A DNA stretch of 64,000 nt from Salipiger mucosus DSM 16094. Its GTDB lineage: Bacteria; Pseudomonadota; Alphaproteobacteria; Rhodobacterales; Rhodobacteraceae. The DNA is taken from the NCBI RefSeq assembly GCF_000442255.1, contig NZ_KE557279.1:113030-177029 (forward strand). The letters run 5' to 3'. This document shows, in pieces, positions 26,757 through 36,164 of this stretch (positions are counted from its first letter, which is position 1; every line of letters begins with the position of its first letter). A program made the position numbers and the translations under genes. The notes beneath the pieces were generated by a model, which was not told the DNA's origin, searched no databases, and saw nothing but the letters and a program-made list of their open reading frames with translations.

Positions 26757-27698
26757 CTACCAGGCCGGCGTGAGCAGAGGCTTGCCCGCGAAATGGGCGG
26801 CGAGATTGTCCACGACAAGCTGCGCCATGGCATCGCGGGTTTCGACCGTGCCCGAGGCATGGTGCGGGTAGAGCGTGACATTGGCCAACCCGGTCAGGGC
26901 CGGATCGGGGTCGGGTTCGTTCAGATAGACGTCGAGCCCGGCCGAGCCGAGGCGCCCGTCGCGAAGCGCGGCGATCATCGCCGCCTCGTCGACCACCGTC
27001 CCCCGCGCGACGTTGACCAGCGTGCCCTGCGGCCCCAGCGCCTCGATCACCTCGGCCGAGACGAGCTTCTCGGTGGCAGGCCCGCCGGCGACGGCCACGG
27101 TCATGACGTCGGCCCAGCGCGCCAGTTCGACGATGTCGGGCTGGAAGTCATGGGGCACCGCCGGTTTCGCGGAACGCCCGAAATAGGCAACCTCCATGCC
27201 CAGCGGCACGCAGCGCGCGGCAATGGCCTGCCCGATGCGGCCCATGCCGACCATGCCCAGCCGCTTGCCCTTCATGGTGGAAAGCAGCGGGAACATGCCC
27301 TTGCGCCCCCAGTCGCCGCTTTCGACGTAGCGATGCGCGCGCACCAGGTCGCGCCGGGCCGCGAGGATCAGCATCAGCGCCACGTCCGCCACCTCGTCGC
27401 AAAGCGCGTCCGACGTGTTGGTGAGCGGGATGCCCCGCTCCTTCAGCGCGGCGGTGTCCACCGTCTCGAACCCGGCCGAGGAACAGGCGACGATCTCGAG
27501 GTTCGGCAGATGCGCCAGCATCTCGCGCGTGAGGCTCGCGTGTCCGTTGGTGACGATGCCGCGGCACTTGGAGCCGTGCTCGGCCAGGAAGGCCTCCTTG
27601 TCCGCCGCCTCGTCGTAGCGGTGCAGCCGGTAGGTCGCCTCGAGCTGCTCCATCGCCTTGGGCCGCGCGGGATAGAGAACGAGGATGTCCTCGCTCAT
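26757..27698 (-). CDS. 2-hydroxyacid dehydrogenase (glyoxylate/hydroxypyruvate reductase-like)
   Basis: The 313-residue enzyme has GMVGMGRIGQAIA for NAD(P), catalytic Arg in VNVARGTVVD, Glu in NEPDPD and His in YPHHASGT. Such enzymes reduce glyoxylate, hydroxypyruvate or other 2-oxoacids. Its ATG overlaps the stop of the ABC ATPase (ATGA), so its translation is coupled to a transporter, which suggests that it works directly on the imported compound. Confidence 0.9.
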   Translation of the reverse strand: MSEDILVLYPARPKAMEQLEATYRLHRYDEAADKEAFLAEHGSKCRGIVTNGHASLTREMLAHLPNLEIVACSSAGFETVDTAALKERGIPLTNTSDALCDEVADVALMLILAARRDLVRAHRYVESGDWGRKGMFPLLSTMKGKRLGMVGMGRIGQAIAARCVPLGMEVAYFGRSAKPAVPHDFQPDIVELARWADVMTVAVAGGPATEKLVSAEVIEALGPQGTLVNVARGTVVDEAAMIAALRDGRLGSAGLDVYLNEPDPDPALTGLANVTLYPHHASGTVETRDAMAQLVVDNLAAHFAGKPLLTPAW

Positions 27699-29314
27699 TG
27701 CGCTGCCTCGAGCCGCGCGGCGCGGCGCTCGGCCTGCACGTCGGGATCGGGGTCGAGGCTCGCCGCCAGCAGGTTGCGCGTGTAGTCTTCGCGCGGGCTC
27801 TCGAATATCTGTCTGACAGGTCCGACTTCCACGACCTTCCCTTTTTGCATGACAAGCACACGATCAGCGAAATCCCGTACAACGGGAAGGTCGTGCGCGA
27901 TAAAGATGTATGACAGGTTTAGTTCATCCTTCAGGCGATGCAACAGGTCGATCACCTGCGCCTGGATGGACACGTCAAGCGCCGAGACCGCCTCGTCGCA
28001 GACGATGATCCGCGGCTCCAGCGCGAGTGCGCGCGCGATCGCGATGCGCTGGCGCTGGCCGCCCGAGAACTGGTGCGGGTGCCGGTACATGTGCTCGGCC
28101 TCGAGACCCACCTGCTCGAGCAACTCGGCCACGCGCTCGCGCCAGCGCGGCTTCGGCAGGATCTCGGGATGGATGACCCAGGCCTCGGAAATGATCTTGT
28201 AGACCGACATCCGCGGGTTAAGGCTCTGCGTCGGGTCCTGGAACACCATCTGGATGTCGCGCCGCATCTCGTAGAGCTCTTTCGGCGAGAGCTTGAAGAT
28301 GTCGCGCCCCTCGTAATGGGCCTCGCCCGCGTCGGCCTCTTCCAGCCGCAGCAGCAGCTTGGCGGTGGTCGACTTGCCCGAGCCGGACTCGCCGACGATG
28401 GCCAGCGTCTCGTTCGGGTAGAGATCGAGGTCGAGATCGTCGATGGCGTGGAAGGCGCCGTAGGTCTTGGTGACGCCCCGCATCGAGAGCATCGGCTCGG
28501 GTCCCTGCCCGCCTTCGGACATGGCGCCCTGGCCCGGCGCCGCCGAGATCAGCTTCTTCGTGTAGGCGTGCTGCGGGTTGTGATATACTTCGCGGGCGCT
28601 GCCGCGCTCGACGATCTCGCCCTCGTTCATCACCACGACGCGGTGCGCGATCTCGGCCACGACGCCGAGGTCGTGGGTGATGATCAGCAGCCCCATCCCG
28701 GTTTCCTTCTGGAGCGACTGAAGCAGCGCGAGGATCTGCGCCTGCACCGTCACATCCAGCGCCGTCGTCGGCTCGTCCGCGATCAAGACATCGGGCTTCA
28801 GCGCCAGCGCCATGGCGATCATGAGGCGCTGCCGCTGGCCGCCCGAGAACTGGTGCGGATACTTCTCGACCGCGCCCTCCGGGTCCGGCAGGCCGACCTT
28901 GCGCAGCAGCTCCACGGTTTCCCTGCGCGCGGCATCGCGTGCCGTGCCGTGCACGACCATGGTCTCCTCGATCTGCCAGCCCACGGTGTAGACAGGGTTC
29001 AGATGGCTCAGCGGGTCCTGGAAGATCATGGCGATGCGCTTGCCGTTGATCTGGCGACGCGCATCCGCGCTCATGGTGAGCAGGTTTCGGCCGTCGAACA
29101 GGATCTCACCACTGGTGATCTCGCCGGGCGGGCAGTCGATCAGGTCCAGCACCGCCGAGGCCGAGACCGACTTGCCCGAACCGCTCTCGCCCAGGATGGC
29201 CAGGACCTCGCCCCGGTCGAGGTGCCAGCTCACGTCGCGGACGGCGTGCACCGTGCCCCGCGCGGTATGGAAATCGACCGAGAGGTTACGAACGTCGAGC
29301 AGGTGATCAGGCAT
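27695..29314 (-). CDS. Fused dual-domain ABC ATPase, dipeptide/nickel type (DppD-DppF)
   Basis: The 539-residue protein carries two complete ATPase domains. The first has GESGSGKSVSA, FSGGQRQRLMIA and VLIADEPTTALD; the second has GESGSGKSTTA, FSGGQRQRIAIA and IIVCDEAVSALD. Each ends with an oligopeptide-binding-type C-terminal segment. It energises the permeases encoded just before; its start overlaps the second permease by 8 bases. Such peptide-type importers in Rhodobacterales often carry oligosaccharides or acid sugars rather than peptides. Confidence 0.93.
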   Translation of the reverse strand: MPDHLLDVRNLSVDFHTARGTVHAVRDVSWHLDRGEVLAILGESGSGKSVSASAVLDLIDCPPGEITSGEILFDGRNLLTMSADARRQINGKRIAMIFQDPLSHLNPVYTVGWQIEETMVVHGTARDAARRETVELLRKVGLPDPEGAVEKYPHQFSGGQRQRLMIAMALALKPDVLIADEPTTALDVTVQAQILALLQSLQKETGMGLLIITHDLGVVAEIAHRVVVMNEGEIVERGSAREVYHNPQHAYTKKLISAAPGQGAMSEGGQGPEPMLSMRGVTKTYGAFHAIDDLDLDLYPNETLAIVGESGSGKSTTAKLLLRLEEADAGEAHYEGRDIFKLSPKELYEMRRDIQMVFQDPTQSLNPRMSVYKIISEAWVIHPEILPKPRWRERVAELLEQVGLEAEHMYRHPHQFSGGQRQRIAIARALALEPRIIVCDEAVSALDVSIQAQVIDLLHRLKDELNLSYIFIAHDLPVVRDFADRVLVMQKGKVVEVGPVRQIFESPREDYTRNLLAASLDPDPDVQAERRAARLEAAQ

Positions 29315-30245
29315 TCTTCTTGCCTCCCATTTCCAGGCGCCACCGCTGTTGCGGATCGAGAACCACGCGCAGCCAGTTCGACAGCAGGTTGAGGCTGAGC
29401 GTCGTCAGGATGATCGCGAGACCGGGCCAGAAGCACAGCCACCAGGCCGATGTCAGGTAGGGCCGGCCCTGGCTGACCATGAGGCCCCAGGTGATCTCGG
29501 GCGGCTGGATGCCGATGCCGAGGAACGACAGCGAGGATTCGGCCAGCATCACGAAGGCAAAGTCCAGCGTCGCGATGGTGGTGAGCGTCGGCAGCACCAC
29601 GGGCAGGATGTGGCGGAAGACGATCCGCTTTGTCGAGGCGCCCATGACGCGGGCGGCCTGCACGAACATGCGCTCGCGGATTTCCAGCACCTCGGCGCGG
29701 GTGGTCCGCAGGTAGATCGGGATTCGGGTGATCGCCAGCACGATGACCAGGTTCCCGACCGCCGGCTCGAGCATGTAGAGCACGATGACGGCCAGCAGGA
29801 GCGAGGGGAAGGACATGATGACATCCGCCAGCCGCGGGATGATCTGCCCCGCCCGGCCGCGCGAGTAGCCCGCGATCAGGCCCAACGCCGAGCCGATGAT
29901 CATGGAAGCGACGACGGCCCCGGCCGCGACGACCATGGTGTTCTGCGCCGCGACGATGATGCGCGCCAGCAGCGGCCGGCCCAGCTGGTCGCCGCCAAGG
30001 ATGAACATCCATCCCTTCGACAGGTCGAAGGGCGGAGCGTTGCGGCCGCGCAGGTTGGGCTTCGAGGTGATCTCCTCGAGGAACATCGGCCCGAAGATCG
30101 CGCAGAGCGTGACGATCACCAGGAAGATGACGGCGGCGCAGGCCAGCTTGTCGGCCCAGAGCAGCGACAGCGCGGTGCGCAGGGCGCCGGGTCCTTCCTT
30201 GGTGCGTGTCGCGGCGGGTGCGGGGGAGCGTTCGACCATTGTCAT
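29307..30245 (-). CDS. ABC transporter permease, DppC type
   Basis: The 312-residue membrane protein has an N-terminal helix, a periplasmic stretch with LGGDQLGRPLLARII (the family's G-T-D-x-x-G-R-D region) and the binding-protein-dependent permease domain. The EAA loop is in RAEVLEIRERMFVQAARVMGASTKRIVFRHILP. It starts one base after the DppB-type gene stop and overlaps the ATPase start. Confidence 0.92.
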   Translation of the reverse strand: MTMVERSPAPAATRTKEGPGALRTALSLLWADKLACAAVIFLVIVTLCAIFGPMFLEEITSKPNLRGRNAPPFDLSKGWMFILGGDQLGRPLLARIIVAAQNTMVVAAGAVVASMIIGSALGLIAGYSRGRAGQIIPRLADVIMSFPSLLLAVIVLYMLEPAVGNLVIVLAITRIPIYLRTTRAEVLEIRERMFVQAARVMGASTKRIVFRHILPVVLPTLTTIATLDFAFVMLAESSLSFLGIGIQPPEITWGLMVSQGRPYLTSAWWLCFWPGLAIILTTLSLNLLSNWLRVVLDPQQRWRLEMGGKKNA

Positions 30246-30246
30246 C

Positions 30247-31161
30247 TCAATACCGGATGCGCGGATCGAGGATCGCGTAGGCGATGTCGATCAGGATGTT
30301 CATGAGGAAGATGGCGAAGGCGGTCACCATGATCGCGGCGAGGATCACCGTGAAGTCGCGCTGCAGGATCGAGTCGATCATCAGCTTGCCGACTCCCGGG
30401 AACCCGAAGATGGTCTCGACCACCACGGCGCCGTTCAGCAGCGCGGCCGCCTGGTCGCCGATCACCGTGATGACCGGCAGCATGGCGTTGCGCAGCGCGT
30501 GCACGAAGATGATCGGCCGGTTGCCCACGCCCTTGGCCCGCGCGGTCTTGACGTAGGCCGACTGCAGCGCCGAGATCATCGAGCCGCGCACCACCTGCAG
30601 GATCAGCCCGAAAGGCCGGATGAAGAGCACGGCGACCGGCAGGACCCAGTGCCAGACCGTTCCGGTGCCCGAGGTCGGGAGCCACCCGAGGTTCACCGAG
30701 AAGAGCACGATGGCCACGATGGCGATCCAGAAGTCTGGCGCCGAGGCTCCGATCAACGAGACGAAGGTCGCGAAGCGGTCGAAACGGCCGCCGACGTTGA
30801 ACGCCGCGAGCGCGCCGAAGGTGATGGCGCAGACGGTCACGAGGCCCATGGTGATGACGGCAAGCGTGAGCGTCCAGGAAAAGCCACGCAGCACGGCGTC
30901 GATGGCCGGCTCGTTGCGCCGGATCGACTCGCCGAAGTCGAAGCGGACGAGATCGCCCAGGTAGTTGACGAACTGCATCACGAGCGGATCGTTCAGCCCG
31001 TGAAGCTCGCGGAACTGCTCGCGGCTTTCGACCGAGGCGTCCACCGGCAGGTAGAGGTCGGTCGGATCGCCGGTCAGGCGGCTGAGGAAGAAGACGAGCA
31101 CCACGAGGCCGAGCAGAGAGACTGCGCTGGCCACGGCCCGCTTTCCGAGAAACTGTTTCAT
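30247..31161 (-). CDS. ABC transporter permease, DppB type
   Basis: The 304-residue membrane protein shows the DppB pattern: an N-terminal helix, DPTDLYLPVDAS, LHGLNDPLVMQFVNYLGDLVRFDFGES, and the EAA loop SAYVKTARAKGVGNRPIIFVHALRNAMLP. I chose the ATG at 31161, since 24 upstream codons lack family similarity. It forms the channel with the DppC-type protein. Confidence 0.92.
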   Translation of the reverse strand: MKQFLGKRAVASAVSLLGLVVLVFFLSRLTGDPTDLYLPVDASVESREQFRELHGLNDPLVMQFVNYLGDLVRFDFGESIRRNEPAIDAVLRGFSWTLTLAVITMGLVTVCAITFGALAAFNVGGRFDRFATFVSLIGASAPDFWIAIVAIVLFSVNLGWLPTSGTGTVWHWVLPVAVLFIRPFGLILQVVRGSMISALQSAYVKTARAKGVGNRPIIFVHALRNAMLPVITVIGDQAAALLNGAVVVETIFGFPGVGKLMIDSILQRDFTVILAAIMVTAFAIFLMNILIDIAYAILDPRIRY

Positions 31162-31259
31162 GGCGGGTCCCGTAGGGTTCCGGGACGGCGCGGCGCGCCG
31201 TCGGTCGGGGTGATCCGGACGGCGGGAGCGCACCGCCGCCGTCCGGTTTGCAAAGGGGA

Positions 31260-32759
31260 TCAGTTGAAGCTGATCTGCTCCAGTTGCAGTTCGCTGTTGG
31301 TCTTGATCGACGGCGTGAAGTCGAGCCGCTCGTTCACGCGGCTGAAGCCCACCATGTGGAAGAGCATCACGTCGAAGGCCTGTTCGTGGATGTAGGAGAA
31401 GACCTCGCTCCAGTCCTCGGCCCGCTCATCGCCGGTGGCGGCGGTCGCCTCGGCGATCATGTCGTCGAGCTTGGGATCCTGGACACCCGACTGCAGGCCC
31501 TCCGAGGCGTACTTGAAGTACATCGAGAACACCGGGTCGCCGTTGGCGTTGTCATGCATCGCCTGCACCATCTCGGGGCCGCGATCCTCGGGGAAGGGCT
31601 TGGAGTAGTGCTCGAGCCACTCGGCCACCTCCACCATCTGCAGGTCGACGTTGAAGCCAACCTCGCGCCACATCGAGGTCAGCGCCTCCATGGTTTCCAG
31701 CACGTTGGCGAAGTTGTTGATCCGCCCGACGACCGTGATCTCGGTGTCGACCGGCACGCCGTCGGCCTTGGCTTCCTCGATCAGCGCCTTGGCCTTGTCG
31801 GGATCGTAGGCGTAGGGCTGCAGGTCCTTGTTGTAACCGATGGTCGAGGGCGGCGTCATGCCGGTCGCCAGTTCGGTGCCGTCGGCGAGGATCGTGCCGA
31901 TGAAGGCCTCGCGGTCGACCGCGTGGTTCAGAGCCTGCCGCACCCGGACGTCGTCAAGCGGCGCCATGGTGGTGTCGAGACGGGTGTAGACGGTCTCGGA
32001 GTTCGAGTAGGAGAAATCCGTGTCGGGGTTTGTCGCGTCCTGCAGCGCGATGTTGGGCGCGATGTCCGCCTCGCCGGTCTGCACCATGGCGGCGCGCACG
32101 GCGCTGTCGGTGCGGAACACGTAGGTGGCGCCGGTCACTTCCGGTGTCTCGCCCCAGTAGTCGGGGTTCGAGGACAGCGTGATGTCCTGGCCGCGGCGGT
32201 ATTCGTCGAAGACGTAGGGCCCGGTGCCCATGGGCTCTTCCATGTGGCCATCCAGCGGCGCCTCGGCTGGCGTGATCGTCACGGTGGACATGAGCAGCGG
32301 CAGGATCGGCTGCGCCGGGTCGGCGGTGATGTCGATGGTGGTGTCGTCGACCACCTCGGTCGTCAGGTCGATGCCGCCGAAGAACTTGGCGCCGATCTCG
32401 CAGACGATGTCCTCGGACTTGATGCGCACCAGCGTGTGCGCGACGTCCTCGGCGTCCAGCGCCGAGCCGTCATGAAACTTGACCCCCTCGCGCAGGTGGA
32501 AGCGCCAGGTGCCGTCGCCCATGTCCTCCCACTCGGTGGCGAGGCGCGGCATCAGACCCTCGTCGGGGTCGAGCTCGGTCATGGTCTCGGTGATGTTCTG
32601 CAGCACCACGCGGCCCACGTTCGACCGCGACGACTCGCAAGGGTCGAGAATGTCCAGCTCCTCCGACAGGACGACCGTAACAGTGCTATCCTGCGCGTAT
32701 GCGGGCAGCGCGGCAACAAGTGCCAGCGCGGTTCCCTGAAGATAGGTTCTCAGTTTCAC
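31260..32759 (-). CDS. ABC transporter substrate-binding protein, family 5 (DppA/OppA type)
   Basis: The 499-residue periplasmic protein has a Sec signal ending near AYAQD (residue 23) and family 5 features: ELDILDPCESSRSNVGRVVLQNITETM, WRFHLREGVKFHDGSALDAEDV and NHAVDREAFI. It is first in a transporter operon of binding protein, two permeases, a fused ATPase and a hydroxyacid dehydrogenase. Ligand unknown; a peptide, oligosaccharide or opine-like compound is possible. An AT-rich near copy of the GntR palindrome lies 104 bases upstream. Confidence 0.92.
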   Translation of the reverse strand: MKLRTYLQGTALALVAALPAYAQDSTVTVVLSEELDILDPCESSRSNVGRVVLQNITETMTELDPDEGLMPRLATEWEDMGDGTWRFHLREGVKFHDGSALDAEDVAHTLVRIKSEDIVCEIGAKFFGGIDLTTEVVDDTTIDITADPAQPILPLLMSTVTITPAEAPLDGHMEEPMGTGPYVFDEYRRGQDITLSSNPDYWGETPEVTGATYVFRTDSAVRAAMVQTGEADIAPNIALQDATNPDTDFSYSNSETVYTRLDTTMAPLDDVRVRQALNHAVDREAFIGTILADGTELATGMTPPSTIGYNKDLQPYAYDPDKAKALIEEAKADGVPVDTEITVVGRINNFANVLETMEALTSMWREVGFNVDLQMVEVAEWLEHYSKPFPEDRGPEMVQAMHDNANGDPVFSMYFKYASEGLQSGVQDPKLDDMIAEATAATGDERAEDWSEVFSYIHEQAFDVMLFHMVGFSRVNERLDFTPSIKTNSELQLEQISFN

Positions 32760-32862
32760 GGGTTCTCCTCCTCCGTTTTTGTGCAGCCTGGCCCTCTGTG
32801 CCCCGGTCGCTGCGGACCGGGAGGCCCCTCCCCTGATCAGCGCTCTCCCGTGCGCTGATAGG

Positions 32863-32874
32863 CTAATATTTTAA
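32863..32874 (-). promoter_or_regulatory. Near copy of the CTAATATATTAG operator
   Basis: CTAATATTTTAA matches the dctP palindrome at 10 of 12 positions and lies in an AT-rich island upstream of the DppA-type gene. Unlike the other two sites I see no -35 at the right distance, so this copy is weaker evidence. Confidence 0.3.
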
Positions 32875-32950
32875 TTTACTTTCGCATTTTTGCTACTTGT
32901 ATTTGTCTCACAGTGATGCGTTCTCGGTATCACTCGGCAGCCCTGACGTA

Positions 32951-33813
32951 TCATGTCGTTGGCGCCCTCTGACGTGAACTCAGGGCCATAAGCCCGATCG
33001 ACACGATGATGACGCCCGCGCCGATCCAGGTCGTGTTCTCGACCACTTCGCCGAAAATCGCGTAGCCCGCGAAGGCGACGAAGGGCAGCCGCAGGAAGTC
33101 GATCGGCGCGATGAGCGAGGCGTCGCCCAGCCGGAAGGCCTGCGTCGCCATGATCTGGTTCAGTGCGCCGATGGCCCCCTGCGCGGCCAGCAGCAGCCAC
33201 TGGGTCGGGGTGGGCGTGGACCAGAACAGGATCGCCGGAACCAGCGCGATGGGCACGGTGGCGATCAGGTTCCAGGCGACCAGCGTGTCGCTCGTCTCGG
33301 TGGCGCCCATGTATTTCAGCATCAGCTGGATCGTCGCCATGAGAACGGCCGAAAGCAGCGCGAGCATCAGCGCGACGTTCAGGTCCCCCCGCCCGGCTTC
33401 AGCAGCACGACCACGCCGATGAACCCCAACACCACGGCAGCGATGCGGATGGCCTGCGGTGCCTCGCGCAGCACAAACCAGGCGCCCACCGTGACGAAGA
33501 GCGGCGAGGCAAAGCCGATCGCCGTGACCGTCGCGAGCGGCGCACCAGCCAGCGCCGCGAAAAGCGCCACCAGCGAGCCGAGCTTCAGCGCCGCGCGCAG
33601 CCCGTGCAACCAGTGCCGCCGCGTCATGAGCATGCCGGGCCGATGCAGGATCCAGGGCAGCATGGCCAGCAGACCGAAGGCCGCGCGGGTGAACCCCATG
33701 AAGAACGGATGGATGTCGTCCGCGAGAAAGCGCACGAGCACCGCGTCCACGGCATTCATGCCCGCGACAAGGACCATCAGCCCGACACCGAGAAGCGCGC
33801 GCGCTTCCATCAT
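32951..33813 (-). pseudogene. DMT family transporter (two EamA domains), interrupted by a frameshift
   Basis: The first EamA domain starts at 33813 (ATG after CTGGAGAC), with GLMVLVAGMNAVDAVLVRFL and WFVLREAPQAIRIAAVVLGFIGVVVLLKPGG. The frame then stops, and the second EamA domain continues in another frame from DLNVALMLALLSAVLMATIQ to the end at 32951. The switch falls in a run of six C at 33385-33390; one more base would give a 287-residue protein with ten helices. The gene is therefore either a fresh pseudogene or a homopolymer sequencing error. It would have been a small-metabolite exporter or importer. Confidence 0.82.
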
Positions 33814-34050
33814 GCAAAGTCTCCAGAGCTTGGCCGCGCGAGACCCGCGGCACCTTCCAGACGACATGAACAGGTCATCGTATATTTGTAAATCCCCTTC
33901 TTGATGCCAACTCCAAAAGCGGCGCGATCAGAAATAAATCCATTTATAGAAGCATACTTATGGATCATCCGTCAGGGTGTGAGACCAACCTCAACTTGAC
34001 AACCTATGCGTCCGAGAGCGACACAGGATGCACCAAGGGAGAGGGGAAAC

Positions 34051-35208
34051 ATGATTCTCGAGACCGCGACAGACACCCCGGAGGGCATCGCCGCACGGAT
34101 GGATGGCCGGCTTGCGGACGCGGGCGACGGGTGGCAAACGGCCGTCCTGCCCTCGCCGCGCGTGCAGAACCACGCGGCGTTCCTGCTGCGCGGCCCGGAC
34201 GGCACGCTGACCTGCGCCTGGTTCGGCGGCGGGCTCGAGGGCAAGGCAGACATCTGCATCCACACGAGCACGCTCGCCCCCGGCGCAGCGCAATGGGGCC
34301 CGGCCGAGCGGATCACCGACGACCCGGAACGCTCTGAACAGAACCCGGTGCTCTTCGACGCGCCGGACGGACGACGCCTGCTGTTCCACACCGCCCAGCC
34401 CGGCGGCGACCAGGACCGCTGCGTCGTGCGCATGCGCGAGATCGGCCAGCCGCCGCGCGACCTGCCGCTGCCCAAGGGCTCCTTCGTGCGCGCCGCGCCC
34501 TTGGTGCGCCCCGACGGCGCCTGGCTGCTGCCGCTCTTTCACTGCACCCATGCGCCCGGCGCGCGCTGGACGGGGCGGCACGACACCGCCTCGGTCGCGA
34601 TCACCGAGGACGCGGGCGAAACCTGGCGCATCGTGCCGGTGCCCGAGTCGACCGGCTGCGTGCACATGACGCCACTGGCGCTCTCGGACACGCATCTCGT
34701 CGCCTTCTTCCGGCGGCGTCAGGCCGATGCGGTCTACCGCTGCGAGAGCAACGACGGCGGCGAAAGCTGGACCGTGCCCGAGGCCACGGACCTGCCCAAC
34801 AACAACTCCTCGATCACGGCCATCCGGCTGGCGGACGGCCGCATCGCGCTCTGCTGCAACCCGGTCAATGCCGAGATGGACCCGGCGCGCCGCGCCTCGC
34901 TCTACGACGAGCTGGGCGAGGACGACCGCCCCGAGGCCGAGGGCGGCTGCACCCCGATCTGGGGCGTGCGCCGTGCGCCGCTGATCCTGGCGCTGTCCAG
35001 GGACGAGGGGCGCAGCTTCCCGCGCCGGATCACGCTGGCCGACGGCCCCGGAACATGCCTGAGCAACGACAGCGAGGACGGCAAGAACAAGGAACTCTCC
35101 TATCCCGCGCTCTCCGAGACGCCAGAGGGCGACATCGACGTCGCCTTCACCTATCACCGCCGGGCCATCGCGCATCTGCGCGTCCCCGCGAAAGAGGTGA
35201 AAGCATGA
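34051..35208 (+). CDS. Sialidase-like BNR/Asp-box beta-propeller protein
   Basis: The 385-residue protein has no signal peptide, so it should be cytoplasmic. Three Asp-box repeats are visible: [18 protein letters not shown] and LSRDEGRSF, which mark blades of a six-bladed propeller. The N-terminal block [22 protein letters not shown] and [15 protein letters not shown] also fit. It resembles exo-sialidase-family proteins but I see no proof of sialidase action. ATG 34051 follows GGGAGAGGGG. It is first in an operon with a PdxA2-type enzyme (ATGA overlap), so it probably cleaves or isomerises an acid sugar before oxidation. Confidence 0.8.
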   Translation: MILETATDTPEGIAARMDGRLADAGDGWQTAVLPSPRVQNHAAFLLRGPDGTLTCAWFGGGLEGKADICIHTSTLAPGAAQWGPAERITDDPERSEQNPVLFDAPDGRRLLFHTAQPGGDQDRCVVRMREIGQPPRDLPLPKGSFVRAAPLVRPDGAWLLPLFHCTHAPGARWTGRHDTASVAITEDAGETWRIVPVPESTGCVHMTPLALSDTHLVAFFRRRQADAVYRCESNDGGESWTVPEATDLPNNNSSITAIRLADGRIALCCNPVNAEMDPARRASLYDELGEDDRPEAEGGCTPIWGVRRAPLILALSRDEGRSFPRRITLADGPGTCLSNDSEDGKNKELSYPALSETPEGDIDVAFTYHRRAIAHLRVPAKEVKA

Positions 35209-36164
35209 TCGGAATTACCATGGGCGATCCGGCCGGCGTCGGCCCGGAGATCACCCTCAAGGCCATCGCTGCCATGGACCCCGAAGGACGCGCACAGACC
35301 CGCGTCTTCGGCAACGGGCCGACGCTCGAAGCCGCCGAGGCGGTGGTGAAGACCGGCCTCGTGCCCGGCCAGGATTTCCAGCTTACGGACCTCCCCATCG
35401 AAGGTGCCCCCCTGCCCTTTGGACAGACCGACCCGCGCTGCGGCGACGCCGCCTTCCGCTTCATCGAGGCCGCCGTGCGGGCCGCCGAGGCGCGTGAGAT
35501 CGGCTGCATCGTCACGGCACCGATCAACAAGGCCTCGCTGAACGCCGCAGGGCATCACTACGACGGCCACACCGGCATGCTGGCGGCGCTGACCGGGCAG
35601 AAGGGCGCCTTCATGCTGCTGGCCTCGGATAAGCTCAAGGTCATCCACGCCTCGACCCATGTCTCGCTGAAGACCGCGATCGAGCGCACCTCGCCGGAGC
35701 GCATCCTCGAAACCGTCCGCGCCGGCGACGGCCACCTGAAGCGCATCGGCATCGCGCATCCCCGCATCGCCGTGGCCGGCCTCAACCCGCACTGCGGCGA
35801 GGGCGGGCTTTTCGGCGACGAGGACGACCGCCTCATCGCGCCAGGCGTGAAGATGGCGCAGGACGAGGGCATCGACGTGGTCGGCCCGATCTCGGCCGAC
35901 ACGCTGTTTCACCGTGCCTACCAGGGCGCCTTCGACCTCGTCGTCGCGAACTACCACGACCAGGGGCACATCCCGATCAAGCTGGTGGCCTTCGACACCG
36001 CCGTGAACGTCTCGGTCGGATTGCCCATCGACCGGGTGTCGGTCGACCACGGCACCGCCTTCGACATCGCGGGCAAGGGCATCGCCAACCACGAGAACAT
36101 GCTGGAAGCCATCGCCTATGCGCGGCGGCTTGTGGCCGGACGCGCCAAGGGAGAGAGCGCATGA
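35205..36164 (+). CDS. PdxA2-type 4-phosphate dehydrogenase (4-hydroxythreonine-4-phosphate dehydrogenase family)
   Basis: The 319-residue metal-dependent enzyme has [14 protein letters not shown] at the N-terminus and metal-ligand histidines in [18 protein letters not shown] and [11 protein letters not shown]. PdxA makes pyridoxine precursors, but paralogues (PdxA2) placed beside a DUF1537 kinase oxidatively decarboxylate D-threonate- or D-erythronate-4-phosphate to dihydroxyacetone phosphate. A DUF1537 gene is present at 38934, so the catabolic role is favoured. Starts and ends in ATGA overlaps with its neighbours. Confidence 0.88.
   Translation: MIGITMGDPAGVGPEITLKAIAAMDPEGRAQTRVFGNGPTLEAAEAVVKTGLVPGQDFQLTDLPIEGAPLPFGQTDPRCGDAAFRFIEAAVRAAEAREIGCIVTAPINKASLNAAGHHYDGHTGMLAALTGQKGAFMLLASDKLKVIHASTHVSLKTAIERTSPERILETVRAGDGHLKRIGIAHPRIAVAGLNPHCGEGGLFGDEDDRLIAPGVKMAQDEGIDVVGPISADTLFHRAYQGAFDLVVANYHDQGHIPIKLVAFDTAVNVSVGLPIDRVSVDHGTAFDIAGKGIANHENMLEAIAYARRLVAGRAKGESA

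Noticed and set aside
25602-27785. 727-codon plus-strand frame over the DUF475 and hydroxyacid dehydrogenase genes
   Set aside because: Antisense of two well-supported genes, with biased composition and no motifs.
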